This document shows positions 5,954-11,843 of a DNA stretch of 11,843 nucleotides, one piece after another; position 1 is the stretch's first letter, and each line of letters opens with the position of its first letter. The notes beneath the pieces were generated by a model, which saw only the letters and a list, made by a program, of their open reading frames with translations, was not told where the DNA came from and did not search any database. Source of the DNA: Bradyrhizobium sp. GTDB lineage: Bacteria; Pseudomonadota; Alphaproteobacteria; Rhizobiales; Xanthobacteraceae. A program made the position numbers and the translations under genes. The stretch spans positions 1 to 11,843 of the forward strand of contig JAFAUV010000333.1 of NCBI GenBank assembly GCA_019243075.1, given 5' to 3'.

Positions 5954-6922
5954 TTACAGCGCCGGATCGAACGCCTCGTCATACTCCTGCTTGAAGCGGT
6001 CGATCAGCTCGGCGGCCGGCACGATCTTGGCGACGCTGCCGACGCCCTGTCCGCTTCCCCAGATTTCCTTCCAGGCCTTCGGCTTGGCACGCTCGCCGGA
6101 CGCATCGGTGCCGAAGCTCATCTTGGAAGGATCGGAGGTCGGCAGGTTGTCGGGGTCCATGCCGGCGGCGACAATCGAGGGCTTCAGGTAATTGCCGTGC
6201 ACGCCGGTAAAGAGGTTCGAATAGACGATGTCTTCGGCCGCCGCGTTCGTGATCATGTTCTTGTAGCTTTCCACCGCGTTGGCCTCCTTGGTCGCGATAA
6301 AGGCCGAGCCGATATAGGCGAAGTCCGCCCCCAGGATGCGCGCGGCGCGGATGGCGCGGCCGTTGGCAATGGCTCCCGACAGCGCGATCGGCCCGTCGAA
6401 CCAGGCCCGCGTCTCCGCGACGAAGGCGAGCGGCGAGATGGTGCCGGCATGGCCGCCGGCGCCGGCTGCAACCAGGATCAGCCCATCGGCGCCCTTTTCG
6501 ATCGCCTTGTGCGCGAACTTCTGGTTGATCACGTCATGAAAGACGATGCCGCCCCAATGGTGCACGGCCCGGTTCAATTCCTCGCGCGCGCCGAGCGAGG
6601 AGATGATCATCGGCACCTTGTGCTTCTCGCACAGCGCCAGGTCGTGGTCGAGCCGGTTGTTGGATTTGTGCACGATCTGGTTCACCGCAAACGGCGCCGA
6701 GGGACGTTCCGGATGCGCCTTGTCGTAGGCCGCGAGCTCCTCCCTGATCCGCCCAAGCCACTCATCGAGCAGTTCCGGCGGCCTGGCATTGAGCGCGGGA
6801 AACGCGCCGACCACGCCCGCCTTGCATTGCGCGATCACGAGATCGGGCACGGAGACGATGAAGAGCGGCGCACCGATCACAGGGAGCGACAAACGACCCT
6901 TGAACAAGGCAGGCATGGACAT
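5954..6922 (-). CDS. Nitronate monooxygenase (2-nitropropane dioxygenase)-family FMN protein
   Basis: A 322-residue TIM-barrel flavoprotein. Family features seen: LPVIGAPLFIVSVPDLVIAQ (13-32) followed by AGVVGAFPALNARP at the N-terminus, PFAVNQIVHKSNNRLDHD (77-94), DGLILVAAGAGGHAG (146-160) with H158 in the position of the active-site/FMN-side histidine, the phosphate-binding GAIANGRAI (183-191) and GADFAYIGSAFIAT (198-211). Characterised relatives oxidise alkyl nitronates such as propionate 3-nitronate; others are NADH:quinone reductases or FabK enoyl reductases, so the true reaction is unproven. The start at 6922 is used, with AAGGAAAC as ribosome site; ATG 6916 is an alternative. Monocistronic: its own promoter with a double operator lies upstream, and a hairpin follows the stop. 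Confidence 0.87.
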   Translation of the reverse strand: MSMPALFKGRLSLPVIGAPLFIVSVPDLVIAQCKAGVVGAFPALNARPPELLDEWLGRIREELAAYDKAHPERPSAPFAVNQIVHKSNNRLDHDLALCEKHKVPMIISSLGAREELNRAVHHWGGIVFHDVINQKFAHKAIEKGADGLILVAAGAGGHAGTISPLAFVAETRAWFDGPIALSGAIANGRAIRAARILGADFAYIGSAFIATKEANAVESYKNMITNAAAEDIVYSNLFTGVHGNYLKPSIVAAGMDPDNLPTSDPSKMSFGTDASGERAKPKAWKEIWGSGQGVGSVAKIVPAAELIDRFKQEYDEAFDPAL

Positions 6923-6962
6923 CGGGGCAGGTTTCCTTTTGCTTATTCCACGGGATGGGCAA

Positions 6963-7000
6963 GTTTACAGTGTAAAGATACGCGTCTACGCTGTAAAGAT
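6963..7000. promoter_or_regulatory. Tandem TTTACA-N-TGTAAA operator of the nitronate monooxygenase-like gene
   Basis: GTTTACAGTGTAAAGAT (6963-6979) and GTCTACGCTGTAAAGAT (6984-7000) are direct repeats with 14 of 17 bases identical, offset by 21 bp (two helical turns). The first contains the perfect palindrome TTTACA-G-TGTAAA (6964-6976). Such short palindromes are typical of TetR-type regulators, but no regulator gene is adjacent. Confidence 0.65.
6969..6997 (-). promoter_or_regulatory. Predicted promoter of the nitronate monooxygenase-like gene
   Basis: On the minus strand TTTACA (6997-6992) and TACACT (6974-6969) are separated by exactly 17 bp. Each hexamer lies inside one copy of the duplicated operator, so bound repressor would occlude both. 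The predicted start near 6962 leaves a leader of about 40 nt before ATG 6922. Confidence 0.5.
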
Positions 7001-7086
7001 GCAGCAAACCGTTAGGATGTCTTGCATCATATCATAATATCCATCGGCGATCGCGCCGGCTTGCGCAAGCAGGCTATTCCGCAGCG

Positions 7087-8490
7087 TTACCCCTCGATCA
7101 AATCGGGATTGATCAGTCGCTCGAAGGAAAACATCTCATCCCATCTCTCCTGGGTGAGCAATTTGCGCTCGTCCACCACGATCTGCTGCAAGGATTTTCC
7201 GGTTTTATAGCCCTCGCGGGCGATCTCGGCGCATTGCTTGTAGCCGAGCAGCGGCTTGAGCACGGTGACGATGCCGAGCGAGTTCAGCACCATGTTGCGG
7301 GTGTGGTCCTGGTTCGCGGTGATGCCGACGATGCAGTTCTCGCGCAGGCTGTTGACCGCGCGCTCCATGGTCCGGATCGAGAAGAACAGCGCAAACGAGA
7401 TCACCGGCTCCATCACGTTGAGCTGGAGCTGGCCGGCGGACGCCGCCAGCGTCACGGTGGTGTCGAGGCCGATCACGAGAAAGCTCGTCTGGTTGACGAC
7501 TTCGGGAATCACCGGATTGACCTTGCCCGGCATGATGGAGGAGCCCGGCTGCAATTGCGGCAGGTTGATCTCGTTCAAGCCGCAGCGCGGACCGGAGGCG
7601 AGGAGGCGGATGTCGTTGCAGATCTTGGTGAGCTTGCTCGCGGTGCGCTTGAGCACGCCGGACAATTGCACATAGGCACCGGTGTCGGAGGTCGCCTCCA
7701 CCAGATCGCCGGCAAGGATGAAGTCGACGCCGGTCAGCGCGCTTAAATGCCGGACCGCGACCTTGGGATAGCCGGGTGCGGCGGTGACGGAGGTGCCGAT
7801 CGCGGTGGCGCCGAGATTGATCTCGCGCAACAGCAGCCGTGCCTCCGAGATGCGCTCGACCTCCTCGCCTATGGTGGTGCCCCACCCGCGAAATTCGGCG
7901 CCGAGCGACATGGGCACCGCATCCTGCAGATGGGTGCGCCCCATCTTCAACACGCCGTCGAACTCCCTGCCCTTGGCGAAGAACGCATCCTGGAGCTGGC
8001 GCAGCGCGGTGATGTAGCTGTCGAGCCGCAGGATCAGCGCCAGCCGAAAGGCGGTCGGATAGGTGTCGTTGGTCGACTGCCCGTAATTGACGTGATCGTT
8101 GGGGCTGACGTGCTGGTAGTCGCCCTTCCTGTAGCCGAGGGCTTCCAGCGCGAGATTGGCGATGACCTCGTTGGCATTCATGTTGGTCGAGGTGCCGGCG
8201 CCGCCCTGGATGAAATCGGTGACGAACTGATCCAGCATTTCGAGCGCAATGACGCGGTCGCATCCGGCGATGATCGCATCCGCGATCTCCGGAACCAGCA
8301 CGCCGAGGTCGCGGTTGGCCATGGCGGCGGCCTTCTTCACGTAGCCGAGCGCCTTCACGAAATAAGGCTCCTGGCTCATGGGAATGCCGGTGATGTGGAA
8401 GTTGTCCCGTCCGCGGATGGTCTGGACACCGTAATAGATGTCGTCGGCGATCTCGCGCTGTCCGAGGAAATCCTGCTCCGTGCGGCTCAT
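7087..8490 (-). CDS. aspA: Aspartate ammonia-lyase (aspartase)
   Basis: A 467-residue member of the fumarase/aspartase superfamily, reversibly converting L-aspartate to fumarate and ammonia; a homotetrameric cytoplasmic enzyme. Visible motifs: GGAGTSTNMNANEV (96-109), SPNDHVNYGQSTNDTYPTA (129-147), MGRTHLQDAVP (183-193), and the superfamily signature GSSIMPGKVNP (316-326), which contains the catalytic loop serine S318. Opening residues (TEQDFLGQREIADDIYYGVQT) and IPMSQEPYF favour aspartase over fumarase C, though substrate cannot be proven by motif alone. Start ATG 8490 has AAGGAG at 8498-8503 on the minus strand with 7-bp spacing. A small hairpin precedes the ribosome site. The DedA-like gene lies 98 bp upstream on the same strand. 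Confidence 0.92.
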   Translation of the reverse strand: MSRTEQDFLGQREIADDIYYGVQTIRGRDNFHITGIPMSQEPYFVKALGYVKKAAAMANRDLGVLVPEIADAIIAGCDRVIALEMLDQFVTDFIQGGAGTSTNMNANEVIANLALEALGYRKGDYQHVSPNDHVNYGQSTNDTYPTAFRLALILRLDSYITALRQLQDAFFAKGREFDGVLKMGRTHLQDAVPMSLGAEFRGWGTTIGEEVERISEARLLLREINLGATAIGTSVTAAPGYPKVAVRHLSALTGVDFILAGDLVEATSDTGAYVQLSGVLKRTASKLTKICNDIRLLASGPRCGLNEINLPQLQPGSSIMPGKVNPVIPEVVNQTSFLVIGLDTTVTLAASAGQLQLNVMEPVISFALFFSIRTMERAVNSLRENCIVGITANQDHTRNMVLNSLGIVTVLKPLLGYKQCAEIAREGYKTGKSLQQIVVDERKLLTQERWDEMFSFERLINPDLIEG

Positions 8491-8506
8491 GGGGACGCTC
8501 CTTGTG

Positions 8507-8523
8507 CTCCGCCTGATGCGGAG
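8507..8523 (-). promoter_or_regulatory. Leader hairpin before the aspA ribosome-binding site
   Basis: CTCCGC (8507-8512) and GCGGAG (8518-8523) pair perfectly around a 5-nt loop, ending 3 bp upstream of AAGGAG. It could stabilise the mRNA end or modulate ribosome access. No known riboswitch is recognised. Confidence 0.3.
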
Positions 8524-8539
8524 GGCGAGGCATGAATCA

Positions 8540-8567
8540 AATGTAACGGAAGACCGAAGCGCCGCAA
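8540..8567 (-). promoter_or_regulatory. Possible aspA promoter
   Basis: On the minus strand TTGCGG (8567-8562), a 16-bp spacer and TACATT (8545-8540) make a moderate sigma-70 match in the 98-bp gap after the DedA-like gene. The leader would be about 43 nt and would include the hairpin at 8507-8523. Confidence 0.3.
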
Positions 8568-8588
8568 AGCGCGCCGGCTGCGATCCGG

Positions 8589-9170
8589 TCAAACCAGCTT
8601 CAGCGCGACGACGAAACCGAGCACCAGCACGAGCAGGAACAGGATCGCCCACCGCGCGAGGTGCCGCTCGATCCGTTCGCGGATCCAGTCGCCCCAACGA
8701 TTGAGCACGATCGCCTCGATATAGAAGCGGCAGCCGCGGGTGATGATCGAGAACAGGATGAAGAACCAGATGTTGTAACCGGCGAAGCCGGAGGCGATGG
8801 TAACGAGCTTGTAGGGGATCGGCGTCAGGCCCTTGATCAGGATGATCAGCGCGCCCCATCTCGCATAGGATTGGCGGAAGGCCTCGACGCCGCCTCCGAG
8901 ATGGTAGAAGTCGATCAGCCAGCGTCCGACGCTGTCATAGAGCAGCGCGCCGATGGCATAGCCGAGAATGCCGCCGAGCACGGAGGCAACGGTGCAGACG
9001 CCGGCAAACAGCCAGGCTCGCTTCGGCTGCGCCAGCGACATCGGCGCCAGCATCACATCGGGAGGGACGGGGAAGAACGAGCTTTCCGCGAACGACACCG
9101 CGGCCAGGATCCAGAGCGCGTAAGGCCTGTCCGCAGCCGCGAGGCACCAGTCATAGATACGTTTGATCAT
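8589..9170 (-). CDS. DedA/YqaA-family (VTT domain) integral membrane protein
   Basis: A 193-residue inner-membrane protein. The first hydrophobic segment carries FAESSFFPVPPDVMLAPM (27-44), the acidic-proline re-entrant motif of DedA proteins. Further hydrophobic segments lie at about 52-78, 106-116, 134-147 and 173-192. The second half has KGLTPIPYKLVTIASGFAG (113-131) and ITRGCRFYIEA (143-153), giving the conserved glycine-rich turn and R-x-x-R pattern. DedA proteins are linked to undecaprenyl-phosphate or phospholipid transport and proton-motive-force homeostasis; a specific role for the YqaA-like subgroup is not established to my knowledge. ATG 9168-9170 places the first membrane helix naturally; the open frame upstream crosses a repeat and is not coding. 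The ribosome site is weak. Confidence 0.87.
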   Translation of the reverse strand: MIKRIYDWCLAAADRPYALWILAAVSFAESSFFPVPPDVMLAPMSLAQPKRAWLFAGVCTVASVLGGILGYAIGALLYDSVGRWLIDFYHLGGGVEAFRQSYARWGALIILIKGLTPIPYKLVTIASGFAGYNIWFFILFSIITRGCRFYIEAIVLNRWGDWIRERIERHLARWAILFLLVLVLGFVVALKLV

Positions 9171-9245
9171 GGCGCGGGATGAACCATCCCAAGCGGGATT
9201 TGTCCATGCCTCGAGGCCGGAAGATCGACAGAAAGGAGCTAATCG

Positions 9246-9287
9246 TCGTCGTTGCCGGGCTCGACCTGGCTTGACCCGGCAATCCAT
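9246..9287. repeat. Bradyrhizobium-type intergenic palindromic repeat
   Basis: TTGCCGGG (9252-9259) and CCCGGCAA (9275-9282) are inverted arms flanking a 15-bp centre. The right part (CTTGACCCGGCAATCCATC) matches, from memory, a very common intergenic element of Bradyrhizobium and related genomes, which gives spurious peptides beginning MDCRVKPG. The usual form has a shorter centre; this copy appears to have extra bases between the arms. Copy number cannot be seen in this window. Confidence 0.55.
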
Positions 9288-9352
9288 CGCTAGGAGCGAT
9301 CCCGTCCGCCGGCGCGGACCATGGATACGCGGGCCGCGGCTGCGGCAAAGGT

Positions 9353-9384
9353 TTCGCCGGCTCCGGCCGTTTGCGGCCGGCGAA
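9353..9384. repeat. Overlapping GC-rich inverted repeats
   Basis: Two alternative stems occupy the same bases: CCGGCCG (9363-9369) with CGGCCGG (9374-9380) around a TTTG loop, and TTCGCCGG (9353-9360) with CCGGCGAA (9377-9384). They lie about 50 bp past the hisE2 stop. With no following T-run on the minus strand a terminator is only possible, not shown. Confidence 0.4.
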
Positions 9385-9432
9385 GCTTTGACGAAGAGGG
9401 CAAGCCCGCGTGACGATTCCTGCGTATGACAG

Positions 9433-9837
9433 TCAGTGCCGCTTGCGCAGGGAACGGCCCTCGAGCGCGACGATGGGCCGCCGGGAGGAGACCCGCGAGG
9501 CCACGGCCTTGGGCAGCTTCGCGGGCGACTTCGGCAGCTTCTCGGCAATGCCGAGCATGAGCTCGCGGCGCTCCATCTCGCGCCAGACGTCTTCCGGCTT
9601 CACGCCCGCGGAGGCCCAGAGGACGGCAAGGTTGTAGAGCAGATCGGCGCTTTCGCGGACCACGGCATGGGCATCGCCATTGACGGCGTCGATCACCACC
9701 TCGATGGCTTCCTCCGCAAGCTTCTTGGCCATCTTCGACGGCCCACGCTGAAACAGCCGCGCGGTACGCGACGTGGCGGGGTCAAGGTGCCGGGCGGCGA
9801 GCACCGCCTGGTAAAGCCGTTCAATCGAATCACTCAT
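9433..9837 (-). CDS. hisE2: Phosphoribosyl-ATP pyrophosphatase, HisE2 type
   Basis: A 134-residue all-alpha NTP pyrophosphatase of the HisE/MazG superfamily, the second step of histidine synthesis (phosphoribosyl-ATP to phosphoribosyl-AMP plus pyrophosphate). The metal-binding motifs are present: KKLAEEAIEVV (38-48) with E42, E43 and E46, and RESADLLYNLAVLWASAG (61-78) with E62 and D65. The core ends near residue 97. A basic tail follows (98-134, rich in K, R, S and P, ending SLRKRH) and is absent from ordinary ~107-residue HisE. No other his gene is nearby, so it is away from the canonical his operon; as I remember, Bradyrhizobium and Rhodopseudomonas carry two HisE paralogues, and this would be the second. 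A house-cleaning nucleotide pyrophosphatase role is the alternative. The start has no clear ribosome site. Confidence 0.8.
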   Translation of the reverse strand: MSDSIERLYQAVLAARHLDPATSRTARLFQRGPSKMAKKLAEEAIEVVIDAVNGDAHAVVRESADLLYNLAVLWASAGVKPEDVWREMERRELMLGIAEKLPKSPAKLPKAVASRVSSRRPIVALEGRSLRKRH

Positions 9838-10123
9838 AACGCGAACTTAGTCCAAACTCGTACGCAGCGCGTTAACGCCGAGCATTAAAAGCCAGAAATC
9901 CGCCGATCGGGAATCACAAGACCATGATCCTTTGGCCGGCAGGCTGCATCCGGCGAATACAACCAGAACGTATCATTGCGGGATCGTGACAGAGGGTCGC
10001 TGGTAGACCCGCGCATGATCCGCCCCGGGGATCGGCGGCCGCCAGATCATCGATCTATCGCACGACTGCGATCCCTGATTACAATGCGGCCCCGCACCAA
10101 GGGTCCCACACTCGTTCGGCCGC
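9838..10123. other. Divergent intergenic region between hisE2 and the glucan exporter gene
   Basis: These 286 bp must hold the promoters for the two divergent genes, but I see no convincing -35/-10 pair. TACAAT at 10080-10085 is a good -10 for the exporter without a matching -35. A 10-bp palindrome GCGTTAACGC lies at 9869-9878 near the hisE2 start. No ribosome site precedes the exporter ATG. No RNA gene is recognised. Confidence 0.45.
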
Positions 10124-11843
10124 ATGTCCCTCCTCCGCCTCTATACCCGCGTCCTCGATATGCTCGGCAAGGAAGCGCGGCTGGGCTGGATCCTGGCCCT
10201 CGCCAACCTCCTGCTGGCCATGTCGCAGTTTGCCGAGCCGGTGCTGTTCGGCCGTATCGTCGATGCGCTGTCAGGGAAGGCCGCGCTGGGCACCCAGGCC
10301 TGGCCGCTGCTCGGCGCCTGGGCGGGCTTCGGCCTGTTCACCATCCTCTCCAGCGCCTGGGTCGCGCTGCAGGCCGACCGCCTCTCGCACCGGCAGCGCC
10401 AGGCGGTGCTGACGGGCTATTTCGAGCACATCCTGCAGCTTCCGATCACCTTCCACGCCGGCAGCCACTCCGGCAAGCTGATGAAGGTGATGCTGAACGG
10501 GACGGATGCGCTGTGGCGGCTCTGGCTCGGCTTCTTCCGTGAGCATTTTGCCGCGATCCTGTCGGTGCTGGTGCTGCTGCCGCTTTCGCTCTATCTGAAC
10601 TGGCGGCTCGCCATCCTCCTGTTCCTGCTCTGCGTCGTCTTCACCGCACTCACCACCTTCGTGGTGCGCAGGACCTACGGCATGCAGAGCGAGGTCGAGC
10701 AGCATTATAGCGATCTTTCCGCGCGCGCCTCCGACGCGCTCGGCAATGTCGCGCTGGTGCAGAGCTTTGTTCGCATCGACGCCGAGGTGCAGGGCTTGCG
10801 GCTGGTGGCCGCCCAGTTGCTGAAGGTGCAGATGCCGGTGCTGTCGTGGTGGGCGCTGGTCACGGTGGTCACGCGGGCCTCGACCACCATCACGGTGCTC
10901 GCGATCTTCACGCTTGGCATCGCGCTGCACGAGGAGGGCCTCACCTCGGTCGGCGAGATCGTCACCTTCGTTGCGTTCGCCACCATGCTCATCGGCAAGC
11001 TCGAGCAGGTCGTTTCCTTCATCAACAGCGTGTTCATGGAGGCGCCGCGGCTGACCGAGTTCTTCAACGTCATGGATGCGGTGCCCGCGGTACGCGACCG
11101 CCCGGCGGCGATGGATGTCGGCCGGCTCTCCGGCCTGGTCGAATTCCACGAGGTGTCGTTTTCCTATGACGGCAAGCGGCCGGCGGTCGAGGACCTTTCC
11201 TTCACCGCGCTTCCGGGCCAGACCATTGCCCTGGTCGGCCCGACCGGCGCCGGCAAATCCACCGCAATCGCGCTGTTGCATCGCGCCTTCGATCCGCAGT
11301 CCGGCTTCATCAGGATCGACGGCATGGATATCCGCGCGCTGAAGCTCGCGGCGCTTCGCCGCAACATCGGGGTGGTGTTCCAGGAGGCGCTCTTGTTCGA
11401 CCGCTCGATCGCCGACAACTTGCGCGTCGGCAAGCCCGATGCGACCGAAGCGGAGATGAAGACCGCGGCCTCCCGCGCCCAGGCGCTGGACTTCATCGAA
11501 CGCGCCGAGCGCGGTTTCGATACCAAGGCGGGCGAGCGCGGGCGGATGCTGTCCGGCGGCGAGCGGCAGCGGCTGTCGATCGCGCGTGCGCTATTGAAGG
11601 ACCCGCCGATCCTGATCCTCGATGAAGCCACCAGCGCGCTCGATGCGGTCACCGAGGCCAAGGTCAATGCCGCCCTGGACGAGGTGATGCGCGGACGCAC
11701 GACGTTCGTGATCGCTCATCGCCTCTCCACCATCCGCAACGCCACCCGGATCCTGGTGTTCGAGAACGGACGCGTGATCGAAAACGGAACTTTCGATGAA
11801 CTCGTCGCCAAAGGCGGGCATTTTGCGGAACTCGCCCGCGCCC
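10124..11843 (+). CDS. ndvA: NdvA/ChvA-like cyclic beta-glucan ABC exporter, fused permease-ATPase (3' end outside window)
   Basis: The first 573 residues of a half-size ABC exporter with fused membrane and ATPase domains, uninterrupted to the window edge. The N-terminus MSLLRLYTRVLDMLGKEARL and AEPVLFGRIVDALSG match NdvA/ChvA as I remember them, as do GKLEQVVSFIN and the DWWA-like LSWWALVT. The membrane domain (about 1-320) has roughly six hydrophobic segments. The nucleotide-binding domain has Walker A GPTGAGKST (372-380), signature LSGGERQ (476-482), Walker B ILILDE (496-501) and switch histidine H532 in IAHRLST. Roughly 20-30 residues are probably missing. In rhizobia and Agrobacterium this inner-membrane protein exports cyclic beta-glucans needed for osmoadaptation and plant infection. 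It stands alone here without the glucan synthase. A general lipid/multidrug exporter is the less likely alternative. Confidence 0.88.
   Translation, partial: MSLLRLYTRVLDMLGKEARLGWILALANLLLAMSQFAEPVLFGRIVDALSGKAALGTQAWPLLGAWAGFGLFTILSSAWVALQADRLSHRQRQAVLTGYFEHILQLPITFHAGSHSGKLMKVMLNGTDALWRLWLGFFREHFAAILSVLVLLPLSLYLNWRLAILLFLLCVVFTALTTFVVRRTYGMQSEVEQHYSDLSARASDALGNVALVQSFVRIDAEVQGLRLVAAQLLKVQMPVLSWWALVTVVTRASTTITVLAIFTLGIALHEEGLTSVGEIVTFVAFATMLIGKLEQVVSFINSVFMEAPRLTEFFNVMDAVPAVRDRPAAMDVGRLSGLVEFHEVSFSYDGKRPAVEDLSFTALPGQTIALVGPTGAGKSTAIALLHRAFDPQSGFIRIDGMDIRALKLAALRRNIGVVFQEALLFDRSIADNLRVGKPDATEAEMKTAASRAQALDFIERAERGFDTKAGERGRMLSGGERQRLSIARALLKDPPILILDEATSALDAVTEAKVNAALDEVMRGRTTFVIAHRLSTIRNATRILVFENGRVIENGTFDELVAKGGHFAELARA

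Larger units (their letters stand above)
9171..9432. other. Intergenic spacer between the DedA-like and hisE2 genes
   Basis: No gene is supported in these 262 bp. They hold a palindromic repeat (9246-9287), a fragment resembling the end of a second such repeat (ATGGATACGCGGG at 9321-9333), and GC-rich hairpins at 9353-9384. The open frames crossing it reflect base composition and the repeat. Confidence 0.6.

Noticed and set aside
7059..7070. GCTTGCGCAAGC palindrome after aspA as a terminator
   Set aside because: A 12-bp palindrome without a loop cannot form a normal hairpin, and no T-run follows.
8589..9548. DedA-like protein extended to 319 residues
   Set aside because: The extra N-terminal part is translated intergenic repeat and overlaps hisE2; ATG 9170 gives normal family structure.
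9872..9888. CtrA-type site (TTAA-spacer-TTAA) upstream of hisE2
   Set aside because: The spacer is 9 bp, not the 7 bp of the CtrA consensus.
10271..11281. Minus-strand 336-codon frame opposite the glucan exporter
   Set aside because: Highly charged, low-complexity product typical of antisense GC-rich frames; the exporter is uninterrupted and fully motif-supported.
1..11843. tRNA, rRNA, CRISPR array, transposase or phage genes
   Set aside because: None could be recognised on either strand.

Overview
The window looks like chromosomal DNA of a high-GC alphaproteobacterium, most likely Bradyrhizobium or a close Nitrobacteraceae relative. Support comes from strong GC bias at third codon positions (which opens long spurious frames opposite real genes), a LivK/LivG-type transporter, a stand-alone second HisE, an NdvA-like glucan exporter, and an intergenic palindromic repeat of a kind I remember from Bradyrhizobium genomes. 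The assignment is from memory and was not searched.

Left block (1-4664) looks like an aromatic-acid module. A LivG-type ATPase (cut by the window start) and its Tat-exported substrate-binding protein are encoded on the minus strand. Divergent from them is an IclR regulator of the PcaR/PcaU/PobR group, followed on the plus strand by hpaB, the large component of 4-hydroxyphenylacetate 3-hydroxylase. The intergenic regions before the regulator/transporter pair and before hpaB each carry two 15-bp boxes of the GTTCG-N5-CGAAC type, spaced 19 bp start to start. This suggests one regulator controls uptake, hydroxylase and itself. Directly after hpaB are the first ~33 codons of a flavin reductase (HpaC-like), the expected partner, which stops abruptly at the end of an opposing gene.

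Middle block (4665-8490), all minus strand: an Ldh2-family NAD(P)-dependent 2-hydroxyacid dehydrogenase, a nitronate monooxygenase-like flavoprotein with a duplicated TTTACA-N-TGTAAA operator lying over its predicted promoter, and an aspartate ammonia-lyase (aspA).

Right block (8589-11843): a small DedA/YqaA-type membrane protein (minus), a repeat-bearing spacer, a HisE2-type phosphoribosyl-ATP pyrophosphatase with a basic tail (minus), and an NdvA/ChvA-like cyclic beta-glucan ABC exporter (plus) that runs off the end. I see no rRNA, tRNA, CRISPR array, insertion sequence or prophage gene. The most interesting features are the paired PcaR-type operator arrays, the amputated flavin reductase, and the helically phased double operator of the nitronate monooxygenase gene.
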